Source of the DNA: Nitrospira sp.
GTDB lineage: Bacteria; Nitrospirota; Nitrospiria; Nitrospirales; Nitrospiraceae
DNA: 64,000 nt
NCBI GenBank assembly: GCA_024760545.1
Contig: CP060501.1
Span: forward strand, 3,426,036-3,490,035
Reading direction: 5' to 3'
Below, piece by piece: positions 17,911-29,357 of this stretch. The notes below the pieces were generated by a model. The model searched no databases, was not told where the DNA came from, and was given only the letters and a program-made list of their open reading frames with translations. The position numbers were made by a program, and so were the translations under genes. Numbering within the stretch: position 1 is the first letter of the stretch; the number at the start of each line of letters is the position of its first letter.

Positions 17911-18702
17911 ATGCGAGTCGGGTACTACCAGTTCGATCCACGCTTTGGCGATGTGTCCACGAATCTCGAAAGGGTGACTGCCAAGCTGGAACAGGCCGAG
18001 GCCGATCTTATCGTGTTGCCGGAATTGTTCGCGTCAGGTTATCAGTTCGTGTCTCAGGAGGAAGCGCAACAGCTCGCCGAGCCGGTTCCCGATGGCCCGA
18101 CGGTGCGACGGCTGGGAGAGGTCGCGAAACGGCGCCAGATGCATATTGTGGCGGGACTTCCTGAACAGTCTGGGTCCAGCTGCTACAATTCCGCCGTGAT
18201 CGTAGGACCATCCGGGTTTCTTGGCTGCTACCGAAAGACCCATCTCTTCTACGAGGAGACGCAGTTCTTCACTCCGGGTGACTCGGGATTTCTTGTCTGG
18301 GATATCGGACCAGCGAAGATCGGCATCATGATCTGTTTCGATTGGTACTATCCGGAGGCCGCGCGGACATTGGCGATCCAGGGGGCCGAAATCATTTGCC
18401 ATCCTTCCAACCTGGTCTTGCCGAACTGCCCGGATTCCATGCCGGTCCGGTGCCTCGAAAATCGAGTGTTTGCCGTTACCTGTAATCGCATCGGCAGTGA
18501 GGCGCGCGGGGGGAAAGAGCGGTTGACCTACATCGGCCAGAGCGAAGTCGTTACGCCCAAGGGAGTCATTCAGCATAGGGCGTCTCGTGACCAAGAAGAG
18601 CTGACTATCCTTGATATTGACCCAACCGAGGCTCGCAACAAACGCTTGAATCGGTTCAACGATCTGCTTCGTGATCGCCGCACGTCGCTGTATAAAATGT
18701 GA
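17911..18702 (+). CDS. carbon-nitrogen hydrolase (nitrilase superfamily amidase)
   Basis: A 263-residue cytosolic amidase of the nitrilase superfamily. The Glu-Lys-Cys triad is visible: Glu38 in LPELF, Lys109 in CYRKTHLF and Cys142 in MICFDWYYPEA. These enzymes hydrolyse amides, N-carbamoyl groups or omega-amides; the substrate is not predictable from this. The ATG at 17911 begins the conserved first strand (VGYYQFDP). Only about 20 bases separate it from the upstream terminator stem, so its promoter is not evident and some read-through or a hidden start is implied. yqgE follows 73 bases later. Confidence 0.9.
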   Translation: MRVGYYQFDPRFGDVSTNLERVTAKLEQAEADLIVLPELFASGYQFVSQEEAQQLAEPVPDGPTVRRLGEVAKRRQMHIVAGLPEQSGSSCYNSAVIVGPSGFLGCYRKTHLFYEETQFFTPGDSGFLVWDIGPAKIGIMICFDWYYPEAARTLAIQGAEIICHPSNLVLPNCPDSMPVRCLENRVFAVTCNRIGSEARGGKERLTYIGQSEVVTPKGVIQHRASRDQEELTILDIDPTEARNKRLNRFNDLLRDRRTSLYKM

Positions 18703-18775
18703 CCCCGAGCTTCATCATCCGTCAAGAGGAGCACAGTGCTTGCGCAAGTTCAGCGGGCACGGTAGGATTTCGCTC

Positions 18776-19336
18776 ATGACCACAGAACTCCGCAAAGGCA
18801 TTTTTCTCATCGCTGCTCCCAGCCTGCGTGACCCAAACTTCCGCCAGGCCGTCGTCCTGCTGTGTGAACATGGGCCGGAGGGCGCCCTCGGCGTCATTGT
18901 GAATCGACCCACGGCTATGTCCATTTCCGAAGCCCTTCCACAGGTTCCCGTCATCGAGGGAGCCGGCCACGTGCTCTATGCCGGAGGGCCTGTCCAGACG
19001 AATCAAGTCATGTTGCTCTATAAAGGTGACGAGTTCCCGGAAAATGCACACCATGTCTTCGACGGAGTCTGCCTTGGCGGCGACGTCGGCATGGTCGAAC
19101 GCATTCTCACCGGGGCCGGCACCACAGAATCCTTCCGCGCCTACTTGGGGTATTCGGGATGGGGACCCGGCCAGCTGGAAAACGAGATGAAGACCGGGTC
19201 ATGGATCACCTTACCTGCCGATCCCCAGGCGGTATTTGAGAAAGACCCGGTCCGTGTCTGGGGGGATATCTTGAGCACCCTAGGCGAAGCCTACCAGCCC
19301 TATGCCGAGATGCCGTTCGATCCATCCTGCAACTGA
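18776..19336 (+). CDS. yqgE: YqgE/AlgH family protein (DUF179)
   Basis: A 186-residue cytosolic protein of the YqgE/AlgH family. Hallmarks are KGIFLIAAPSLRDPNFRQAVVLLCEH near the start, GALGVIVNRPT, YAGGPVQTNQVMLL, GYSGWGPGQLENEM and the final strand region. The fold is known but the biochemical role is not settled; alginate regulation is described only for Pseudomonas. The ATG at 18776 follows AGGA 8 bases upstream and gives the usual family start; a longer open frame runs back into the nitrilase gene. Confidence 0.93.
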   Translation: MTTELRKGIFLIAAPSLRDPNFRQAVVLLCEHGPEGALGVIVNRPTAMSISEALPQVPVIEGAGHVLYAGGPVQTNQVMLLYKGDEFPENAHHVFDGVCLGGDVGMVERILTGAGTTESFRAYLGYSGWGPGQLENEMKTGSWITLPADPQAVFEKDPVRVWGDILSTLGEAYQPYAEMPFDPSCN

Positions 19337-19562
19337 GGTCTAAGAGTCGTTTCTCAACCCCTATCGTCGTTGAAACGTGTCGCGCCGGATGCTTGAGTCA
19401 AACGGCATGTGAGAAGGGTGTGCCTGTCGCGTCGTTGGCGGTCTCGGCCTTGCTAATTGGTCGTCTTTTCTGCACTATCGTTAGGGCTGAGAAGCGCTGA
19501 CGCCACCGTCACGTGACGCGAAAGCCGAATTGGCCATCCGTAGGAGGAGGGAGAGGAGCAAC

Positions 19563-20942
19563 GTGGATCAGTCGGATATGCCGTCGTCTGGAACCGAGAC
19601 CTTCTTAAGGAAATTACATGAACGCCCACAGTTGCCCCTTGGTGACTGGCTTCGGGCGCCCGCACATGTCCATTACAAAGCCTTTCGCATGTCCGACCCG
19701 CCGACGCAGCGTCCGGCCAGCCGATCGGAGTTCCAGTCGCTGCTGGGGCATTTCAAGATTCCCATCGAGACGACCCATATTCGGGAGACATTCGGCTATG
19801 GCATCAAGGAAGCGGACAATGGCGATCGACTGATTGTGGTGTGGCAAGCGCACACCGAGTATTACAACTACCAATTCTGGCATCTGCCGTCGAAAGCCAG
19901 CGGCGGAGTGACCTTCGGGCCATTGACGTTTCCCAATTACACATTTCCTATGTCGCCATTGGGGTCTGATGTCTGTCGCTTGGACCTTGTGTTGACGACG
20001 GACATGCTGCCGCCGCGCAGTGAACTGCGCGCGCTGCTGCCGGGTCAGGTGATCTATGGCAGCCGAATGTTTACCGAGCAGACAAGTGTGGCGACCAGCT
20101 TTACTCCCGACAACCAGGGACGAGAACGGTACTGGGTCAGCGTCAGATCATCTCAAGGTGAGGTGCCTCGCTTGAAAGACATCGTCGATGCCATTGTGCG
20201 GATCGAGACCTACTATCATTTGTTGTTGATGCAAAAGCCGCTGTTTTCCGCCGCAATCGACCAGGTGTATAAGTTCGAGCAGGTTCACTTGAAACAACGG
20301 GAGATCATCACGTCCCATATCGGCCACGCCGACTCGCAGACGCTGCAGCGATGGCTGAACAGTTTGACGCAGGATTTGTTGAAGACCAATCGCATGGCAG
20401 GAAAACTGCACTTCGAGTTGTCCTCATCGATTCCGTACGACAAAATCGTGCATACCACGTTGGCATCGCTCGGCGAACAACCGATGGACTCCTACCGCCA
20501 GATCTCCGACTATGTGCTGGGGGGCATCACAGGGGTCGCCGAAGGGTACCAGCAGCTCTTGCGCCGCATCGACACGTTGCGAGGCGGCTTCGAGGGCATC
20601 ATCGCCATCATTCGCACCCGCATCGACTTGATTCTGGAAGCACAAAACCTCGCACTGCTTCAGAGCGTGGACAAGACGACCAAGAGCCAGGTCATCCTGC
20701 AACACACGGTCGAAGGACTCTCTGTCATCGTCATTGCCTATTATTTGGCTGGACTGGCGGGATATGTCTTCAAAGGATTACAGGAAATGGGTTGGCTGGC
20801 GAACGCCAGCCTCGCCACGGCGGTGTTCGTACCGGTCGCCATCGGCTTGGCTTTTCTCGTCACGACGATGAGTAAGAAGATTATTCAGAAAAAGCTGGCC
20901 GCGGAACAGCCGGCTGAGGAATCAAAGAAGCCGCAGCCGTGA
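19563..20942 (+). CDS. DUF3422 family membrane-anchored protein
   Basis: A 459-residue protein of the DUF3422 family. The N-terminal region has the family hallmark LHERPQLPL...APAHVHYKAF, followed by a large soluble domain and a long helical segment. The C-terminus has two membrane segments (VIVIAYYLAGLAGYVF and ATAVFVPVAIGLAFLV) ending in a basic tail, so the domain probably faces the cytoplasm. Function is unknown. GTG at 19563 is chosen for GAGAGGAG just upstream; the first codon of the longer frame (19530) lacks a ribosome site. It converges with uvrA. Confidence 0.85.
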   Translation: MDQSDMPSSGTETFLRKLHERPQLPLGDWLRAPAHVHYKAFRMSDPPTQRPASRSEFQSLLGHFKIPIETTHIRETFGYGIKEADNGDRLIVVWQAHTEYYNYQFWHLPSKASGGVTFGPLTFPNYTFPMSPLGSDVCRLDLVLTTDMLPPRSELRALLPGQVIYGSRMFTEQTSVATSFTPDNQGRERYWVSVRSSQGEVPRLKDIVDAIVRIETYYHLLLMQKPLFSAAIDQVYKFEQVHLKQREIITSHIGHADSQTLQRWLNSLTQDLLKTNRMAGKLHFELSSSIPYDKIVHTTLASLGEQPMDSYRQISDYVLGGITGVAEGYQQLLRRIDTLRGGFEGIIAIIRTRIDLILEAQNLALLQSVDKTTKSQVILQHTVEGLSVIVIAYYLAGLAGYVFKGLQEMGWLANASLATAVFVPVAIGLAFLVTTMSKKIIQKKLAAEQPAEESKKPQP

Positions 20943-20998
20943 CGGGCCTCTCTCTTCGAGAAATCACAGCCATGAGTACAAAGACCTTCAGCGAATGG

Positions 20999-23791
<2,793 letters not shown>

Positions 23792-23918
23792 GGCGCGGTC
23801 CAAGAATGATAAACACATGATGCTAACAGTCTGACTCTGTCGCTTCAATGGGATTGAGGAAAGGCTTGTTGATTGATTCATTGAGTGAGAGGATGAGGGC
23901 ACTCAACCAGGAGGACAC

Positions 23919-24239
23919 ATGATTCTTTCCACGACCAACAATATCGAAGGCAAAAATGCGGTGAAGTACCTTGGCTTGGTGTCGGGGGACGCGATCCTGG
24001 GCGCGAATATCTTTCGGGATTTTTTCGCGTCGATTCGAGATATCGTCGGCGGCAGATCGGCGGCCTATGAAGCGGAACTCCGTAAGGCGAAGGATATTGC
24101 GCTTGGAGAGATGCGCGAGCAGGCCAAGAATCTGGGGGCCAATGCGATCGTCGGGATCGATATCGACTATGAAACGATCGGCGCCAATGCCAGCATGTTG
24201 ATGGTCAGCGCCAGCGGCACGGCAGTGGTGATCGAGTAG
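23919..24239 (+). CDS. YbjQ/UPF0145 family protein
   Basis: A 106-residue member of the YbjQ (UPF0145) family, small cytosolic proteins thought to form beta-rich oligomers; function is not established. Hallmarks are the N-terminal strand [49 protein letters not shown] and [18 protein letters not shown] strong AGGAGG lies 6 bases before the ATG. The gene diverges from uvrA, and its stop abuts the first repeat of the 24239 family. Confidence 0.9.
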   Translation: MILSTTNNIEGKNAVKYLGLVSGDAILGANIFRDFFASIRDIVGGRSAAYEAELRKAKDIALGEMREQAKNLGANAIVGIDIDYETIGANASMLMVSASGTAVVIE

Positions 24240-24364
24240 CAGGAGCCTGAAAATGTCCGCCAGCTTCGTTCTCGCATCGTTCAGATCCTCAACGTACCCC
24301 AGAGGGTACGCCTCGGCCCTTCACTCGCTGCGGCCTTGCTGGACAGTCATTTTGAGTCTCCTGC
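24239..24364. repeat. palindromic dispersed repeat, family 1, copy 1
   Basis: A 126-base element bounded by inverted GCAGGAG and CTCCTGC that starts at the last base of the YbjQ stop codon. It shares an ordered set of blocks with the copy at 45653: TTCTCGCATCG, CTCAACGTACC, GTACGCCTCG, CGCTGCGGCCTTGC and a TTTTGAG end. Its centre has a small hairpin, GTACC/GGGTAC. It has no ORF. It looks like a REP or MITE-type element or a structured 3' end. Confidence 0.7.
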
Positions 24365-24400
24365 AGGAGAGGGGCTTCTTGGGGCGATATAGCGAACGCG

Positions 24401-24976
24401 ATGACGTTGCCGTCGAAAGCTGATTACCTCAACATCGGCCGCCAGATTGCGAGTCTGCTCGGCTCAGCGTTAACCGGGCCTTCGGCAGAGGAGCTTCGTG
24501 AACTTGCCCGAGCCTATGATCCTACCGCGGATGAATCCTGTATCAGCGCCGAAGTGTTTTTATTCCACAAATATCTCCTGATGCAGGCCTGCGTCGGCGT
24601 GTTTGCAGAATCGCAGGTCGAGCACGTCGTCGGGGGGCTGTTCGCCGCGCTCAATGAGCGGGCCAGCGGACTGGAGCTCAGTCCGGAACGGCAACAGGCG
24701 ATGGAAGAGATGTGGCAGCTCAGGGTCGGACAATTCGATCGCTTTTTTTCGCAAGACCGTCTTCAGTTTCTGGAAGAGCGGTCGGAGCCGATCCACTGGA
24801 AGCGGACGATTGATCGATTCTGTCAGAACGTGCGAGCCACCGAGAATCCTCCTGATATCTGGGGTGGCGCCGACACTCCATCGCACGTCGCCAGCCATTC
24901 TGTCACTCGGGCGCTTGATCACATGGTATCAGCGCTCGAAGAGATCAACCGATTGCATTTCAGCAGAGCGGTGTGA
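24401..24976 (+). CDS. hypothetical helical protein
   Basis: A 191-residue soluble, mainly helical protein that I do not recognise. It has no signal peptide, membrane segment or cysteine cluster, and carries several aromatic-rich helices (EVFLFHKYLLMQACVGVF and QFDRFFSQDRLQFLEE). The ATG has a weak ribosome site. It follows the family 1 repeat and converges with the DUF3147-like gene. Confidence 0.55.
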   Translation: MTLPSKADYLNIGRQIASLLGSALTGPSAEELRELARAYDPTADESCISAEVFLFHKYLLMQACVGVFAESQVEHVVGGLFAALNERASGLELSPERQQAMEEMWQLRVGQFDRFFSQDRLQFLEERSEPIHWKRTIDRFCQNVRATENPPDIWGGADTPSHVASHSVTRALDHMVSALEEINRLHFSRAV

Positions 24977-24998
24977 CCTGCACGGGAGAGTGCTCTCT

Positions 24999-25337
24999 TT
25001 ATTTCAAAATCACCTTCACCAGCCCGATGCATCCGACATAGAGGACCAGGGATCCAGCCATCGCGGGCCAGAAGCCGAGGCGAGGGATACCCGTGATCAT
25101 GGCGAGGACATAGACCGTCCACGGTGGGACAAACCACAACAAGTTCTTCGCGTAGTCGACCGTCGTGGCGCCGCCGCCGTTGGCATACAGCAGAATAAAT
25201 GTCACGCCGGTGATGGCGGGAAAGGTGCTGACCATGGCGGCCAGGAACGACTTGCCTTGCGAGCCGAGATATGTGGAGAAGCTGACGATGGAGCCACCCA
25301 GGAGAAAGTAGATCGCATACTTCACAAGATCACTCAC
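24999..25337 (-). CDS. DUF3147-like four-helix membrane protein
   Basis: A 112-residue membrane protein with about four hydrophobic helices (YAIYFLLGGSIVSFSTYLG, FLAAMVSTFPAITGVTFILL, LLWFVPPWTVYVLAMI and GSLVLYVGCIGLVKVIL). The proline in the second helix and small size fit the DUF3147/GlpM-like family, whose function is unknown. The GTG start has AAGGAGG upstream, which overlaps the stop of the RNase Z-like gene, so it is the last gene of the minus-strand operon from 28729. Confidence 0.65.
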   Translation of the reverse strand: MSDLVKYAIYFLLGGSIVSFSTYLGSQGKSFLAAMVSTFPAITGVTFILLYANGGGATTVDYAKNLLWFVPPWTVYVLAMITGIPRLGFWPAMAGSLVLYVGCIGLVKVILK

Positions 25338-25349
25338 GAGAAGTCCTCC

Positions 25350-26369
25350 TTATGCCGATCCATGGAATGCCTCCATGGCTTCTCTCTCCAGTGCCTCTCC
25401 CTGGCCGGTATAACGCGGTGAAAAATGAAAGACCGCGAGGTCTCGGACTTGCGCCTTACGCGCCATGAGTCCGGCTTGTCTCGCGGTCAGATGATACCGG
25501 TCGCGAGCTTTTTCCGCATCACCATCCAGATACGGCGACTCGCAATACAAAATGTCGGCGCCTCGGGCAAGCGCGACGATCTTGGCTTCGTTCTCCTCGT
25601 CGTAACGCGCGTCGACCACGTACGCAATCTTTTGGCCTCGTGAGATCGTGAGAAACCGTTCCTTCAATTCGCCGAGTATGAATGCGTGCTCTTCCCGACG
25701 ATGTTCGTCGCATACCGTGGCAGTGAATCGGAAGTCGTCGGGTTGTCCTTCCCATATATGTTGCTTGACGTCTTTCAGCCAGGCACCGACCGGCAAGCCG
25801 GCCTCGTGCAATTTGTGTTTGTTGACGTTGACGTGGAACTGCTCCTCGAGCGCGTAGGCAAATGAGGGGATGCGATGATTTAACGCCACGGCCTTTACGG
25901 TAAACATTGGGTCTTCCAGTACAGTGAACACCGGACCTTCACCATGAGGAACCGGGTGGTGGACTCGTTTCGGCTGTTCAAACCCGTTGGTTGCCCGGAA
26001 AGAGGCCTGATGGATCCCACTTTCGTGGAACTCCCGAACTTCAATCGTGAGCGGATAGCCATCCACAAGATTCCACGTATAGCCCCGCAGCTTCCCCTGC
26101 ACGTTCTCAATCAACCCGGGAGGACCGAATAATCTGAGCGTCTTGCCTCGCCCTAGCGCGACGCGAAGAACGGCGTCAAATCCGATGAAGTGGTCCATAT
26201 GGGTATGTGAGATGAAAATCTCTCCTGCCCTGAGCAATCTGGTCGGTCCCAGCCCATCGTTATGTCCGAGATCGAAGAGCAAGGCCCGCTTCGACCAGCG
26301 AACTTCTACGTAGACGCCTGGGTCGCCAAAGACATCGTTCACCAGATAACTGGAGAATGAGGGGTTCAT
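25350..26369 (-). CDS. RNase Z-like metallo-beta-lactamase-fold hydrolase
   Basis: A 339-residue metallo-beta-lactamase-fold protein related to tRNase Z. The zinc motif SHTHMDHFIGFD is intact near residue 54, an Asp ligand lies in VDARYDEE, and the C-terminal HFSPRYTG is the RNase Z-type motif that includes the last His. Length and the middle insertion differ from compact RNase Z, so tRNA 3' processing is likely but not certain; a phosphodiesterase of the same family is the alternative. It is third in a minus-strand unit. Confidence 0.78.
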   Translation of the reverse strand: MNPSFSSYLVNDVFGDPGVYVEVRWSKRALLFDLGHNDGLGPTRLLRAGEIFISHTHMDHFIGFDAVLRVALGRGKTLRLFGPPGLIENVQGKLRGYTWNLVDGYPLTIEVREFHESGIHQASFRATNGFEQPKRVHHPVPHGEGPVFTVLEDPMFTVKAVALNHRIPSFAYALEEQFHVNVNKHKLHEAGLPVGAWLKDVKQHIWEGQPDDFRFTATVCDEHRREEHAFILGELKERFLTISRGQKIAYVVDARYDEENEAKIVALARGADILYCESPYLDGDAEKARDRYHLTARQAGLMARKAQVRDLAVFHFSPRYTGQGEALEREAMEAFHGSA

Positions 26370-26448
26370 AAGAGTGATTGGGGCGTTACATCATCGGCCT
26401 ATTGAGGGTCTCTCTGAATGGACTGTCGTTGTCACGATGATTCCCGTG

Positions 26449-27156
26449 TCACCCTATGGCGGCCCTGACCGCACTGTACATGATGATGACTTCGACCGCA
26501 TGCGCCACGATCGTCATCCAGAGATTGCGCGTTCTGAGCCAGATGCTTCCCCAGATGAGTCCATCCCAGAGCGCGATCCAATGGAGGTACCGAAAAGTAT
26601 TGACCATGAACGGGTCAAATGCAAACGTGAGGGTGCTGGCGATGAGCGCAAGAGGCGCCATATGTCGTCTCGAATCGGTGGCCCGCCAGTGTGATTCGAA
26701 TTCCGCGAGGCGCCCCAGGAGAAAACCGCGGAAGTTCAACTCCACGAACAGAGCAATGCCGCAGATCAGCCATGGCACCATGAGGGGGATGGGAAGCCGA
26801 CCGTGAGGCGTCTGCTTCAAGAACGTGATGTCGTAACCAAGAAGGGGATAGACGGCCAGAATCACGAACGTATTTAGACTGCCGAGCAATAATCCCGTTA
26901 AGGCTCCCCACCGGACCCCGTTCCGTACCGTTTTCTTTTCCAGCCCGAGCTGCATGAGGGGCTGTGTAGCATATACAGCCCAGAGACCGAGCCCCGCATA
27001 GGCGAGCAACTGCGGCATGAATTGGACGAGGAGTTCTTCTCTGAACGACTCAGGAAGACCGTAGTATCCGAACGTGGCGCCGATGGGGAGCAGCGATAAG
27101 GCTGCTCCCATGACGGAGGCGTGACTGTGAGCCGGCCGACCTAGCCCGGACGTCAT
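26449..27156 (-). CDS. CPBP-type (CAAX-protease-like) membrane protein
   Basis: A 235-residue polytopic membrane protein with about seven hydrophobic segments. ALFVELNFRGFLLGRL resembles the EExxxR motif of CPBP glutamic proteases, with the first Glu replaced by Val. A later WLRTRNLWMTIVAHAVEVI matches the region of the last conserved His. The second motif is weak. Bacterial members act as membrane proteases in maturation or immunity, but here the partial first motif makes activity doubtful. The ATG at 27156 lies 7 bases after the outer-membrane protein stop, so it is cotranscribed. Confidence 0.6.
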   Translation of the reverse strand: MTSGLGRPAHSHASVMGAALSLLPIGATFGYYGLPESFREELLVQFMPQLLAYAGLGLWAVYATQPLMQLGLEKKTVRNGVRWGALTGLLLGSLNTFVILAVYPLLGYDITFLKQTPHGRLPIPLMVPWLICGIALFVELNFRGFLLGRLAEFESHWRATDSRRHMAPLALIASTLTFAFDPFMVNTFRYLHWIALWDGLIWGSIWLRTRNLWMTIVAHAVEVIIMYSAVRAAIG

Positions 27157-27163
27157 AAAACGA

Positions 27164-28729
27164 CTACGACAATTCGAGATGATAGCGATCCAACGTGGTG
27201 GCTTTCTGTCGCGCAAGATTGGACAGCGACTTGTTGTAGTCGACGATGGCGCGCAACTCATTGCCCTGCGCAGTGGCCAGATCTCGTTGGAAATCGAGCA
27301 CGAAGCGGGTGGTGCTGAGCCCGACTTTCAAGCGTTCCTGCTCGGCTTGCAGCTGTTTTTCGGCCATGATGCGCGCCGATCGGGTCGTTTCGATACGCTT
27401 AAAGTCGGTCTGGACCCGGCGCACCGCTTCGCGAACCCCGACGATGATTTGCTGGCGGATGCTGGTCAACGTGATTTCGGCGTTCTTGGCCTCCAGCTGC
27501 CGTTTGTTGTAGCTGCTGATGGCTGCTCGGTTGCCGAGCGGGTAACTGAGGACCAACCCCGCTCCATAGTTATAGAAGTCGCCGCTGAAGTTTCTCGTAA
27601 AGGAGTCGTTGTAATCACTGCCGAGGCCGGCCAGTCCGACCGTGCCCTGAAACGACAGCGTTGGGAGCAACTGGTTGCGCGCGAATTGCTTATTGAGTTC
27701 GCCTGACTCGACGTTTTTTTTCGCCTGTGTGATTTCAGGACGCTGCTCGATCGCGGTATCAATAGCTTCCTGAAGGCTGATGGGTTCGAGCATAGTGAGG
27801 GGGGGATCGGCGGGGGTGAGCCGGACGTCTACCCTCAAGTCCTCCTCGCCGGGATTCAAGAGTCGCCGCAGTTGATCCTCCTGGTCGCGAATGGCTTTCT
27901 CCGCCACCAAGATCTGTTCCACTCTCGACGCGACCGCGGCTTCTGCTTGCAGCACATCGACGATGGACATGACGCCGGCCTTGGCTTTGGCGCGGTTCGT
28001 CGCTAAGAGCTCTTCGGCGGCCTTTAAAGCGGCTTGCGCAACCTTCAGGTTCTCGTTTGCAAACACGAGTTCCCAGTAGGTCTGTTCCACGGTGGTAATG
28101 ACGGTCATGACCTGGTCTCGAAAGACATGTTGTTCGACCACGGCGTTGTTTTGAGCGACCTTGATGAAGGTCTTATTGATCCCGATACCGGCGTTTCTGA
28201 GCAACGGTTGAGTGAATGTGAATGCCAGGCCGCCTGTCCAAGACGGATTGAACAGGAATCCCCTTGCGACATTGGCGTTGACGCTGCTTCGCGCCGGAGC
28301 ATAGTTCACGTCGAAGTTGCCGCCTGTAATCAGGTTCGTTTGTGCATCGACCGTCAGGGAAGTGTTGCGTTGATCGAAGGTTGTGATCTGATTGAGGCTG
28401 CCGCCGGTTCCACCGAACACCGGTCGATTGAGCGGGTTGACGGTTCGGTTGTACTGGCCGTTGATACTCAGGTTGGGGTCGAACTTGGATTGTTCGATGA
28501 TAATGTCGGCCAACCGACTTTCCCGATTCTGGCGGCTGATACTGATATCGAGATTACTCTGCAGAGCGTGCACGGCTGCGTCGGCCAGCGAGACGATCTC
28601 CCTTCGTTCCGCAGGGATCGGTTGGGTCACATCCAAGCTCCAGCTGGCGGGTGGAGATGCGATGCCTCCTAAGCCGGCGATCATCATGATCGCGAAACGA
28701 TAGGAGCGAGTTGAGGATCTGCTGTTCAT
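27164..28729 (-). CDS. TolC family outer-membrane efflux protein
   Basis: A 521-residue outer-membrane channel of the TolC/OEP family. A signal peptide (residues 1-29) is followed by SLADAAVHALQSNLDISISRQN, the first of two OEP repeats; coiled-coil helices around NENLKVAQAALKAAEELL and ITQAKKNVESGE form the periplasmic tunnel. AAGGAGG precedes the ATG. No membrane-fusion or inner-membrane pump gene lies in the operon or window, so the cargo is unknown. It is the first gene of a four-gene minus-strand unit. Confidence 0.9.
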   Translation of the reverse strand: MNSRSSTRSYRFAIMMIAGLGGIASPPASWSLDVTQPIPAERREIVSLADAAVHALQSNLDISISRQNRESRLADIIIEQSKFDPNLSINGQYNRTVNPLNRPVFGGTGGSLNQITTFDQRNTSLTVDAQTNLITGGNFDVNYAPARSSVNANVARGFLFNPSWTGGLAFTFTQPLLRNAGIGINKTFIKVAQNNAVVEQHVFRDQVMTVITTVEQTYWELVFANENLKVAQAALKAAEELLATNRAKAKAGVMSIVDVLQAEAAVASRVEQILVAEKAIRDQEDQLRRLLNPGEEDLRVDVRLTPADPPLTMLEPISLQEAIDTAIEQRPEITQAKKNVESGELNKQFARNQLLPTLSFQGTVGLAGLGSDYNDSFTRNFSGDFYNYGAGLVLSYPLGNRAAISSYNKRQLEAKNAEITLTSIRQQIIVGVREAVRRVQTDFKRIETTRSARIMAEKQLQAEQERLKVGLSTTRFVLDFQRDLATAQGNELRAIVDYNKSLSNLARQKATTLDRYHLELS

Positions 28730-28797
28730 ACGGGCCTCCTTGATCAGGGATCAGAACGAGAGCATACTATATATAATTACTCTCAGGGGGCTCTGTC

Positions 28798-29253
28798 ATG
28801 AATATTAGCGTTCCTCCTCCTTGGATTGAAAAGGCAGCTCATCGTGTGCGACGGGTCCGTGTTCTGACGGGTTTCCTGTGCGTGCTCGCGGGAAGTGTTT
28901 TTTATGCCGATGTATCTGCGTTGGCGCAAACCGCGTCGGGGGCATCGAGTGTGCGGTCGCTAGCCGGCGGGGTCGCTCCGCTGTTCAACTTTGGGGGAGG
29001 CAGCCTCTATATCGACAACCAGGGAACGCAGGGGTTCATTTACAAACCGGGGGCAAACTTTCAAACCTATAATTTCCGTAACCCCTCAAGCGGCCAGGCT
29101 TGGAGTGGTGCCATTATGACCTTCGGTCCGCAACTGTCTATTGGACTCATTCAGGGCGCAAATCAGGTTGGAGGCGCAACCGTTCTTCCCGGTCCACCGC
29201 GCCAAACGTCGCCGGTGCCTGAGATTGAATCTACAATCGACGACATTCCCTAA
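28798..29253 (+). CDS. secreted Gly/Asn-rich hypothetical protein
   Basis: A 151-residue exported protein of unknown function. A long N-region and hydrophobic core (VLTGFLCVLAGSVFYADVSALA) form a signal peptide ending near residue 44. The mature part is rich in Gly, Asn and aromatic residues (FNFGGGSLYIDNQGTQGF and KPGANFQTYNFR), with a Pro-rich C-terminus. It diverges from the tolC-like gene across a short A/T-rich spacer containing TATAAT at 28772. GGGGG lies upstream of the ATG. Confidence 0.65.
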   Translation: MNISVPPPWIEKAAHRVRRVRVLTGFLCVLAGSVFYADVSALAQTASGASSVRSLAGGVAPLFNFGGGSLYIDNQGTQGFIYKPGANFQTYNFRNPSSGQAWSGAIMTFGPQLSIGLIQGANQVGGATVLPGPPRQTSPVPEIESTIDDIP

Positions 29254-29357
29254 TTATCGAACGAAACGATCTCCCCGCTCGAATTCCTTCAGGGTTGAAT
29301 CTTCATTTTATTTCTTACTGTCCCTTGCTTGGAAATTCTAGAATTGCTCGTAAGGTT

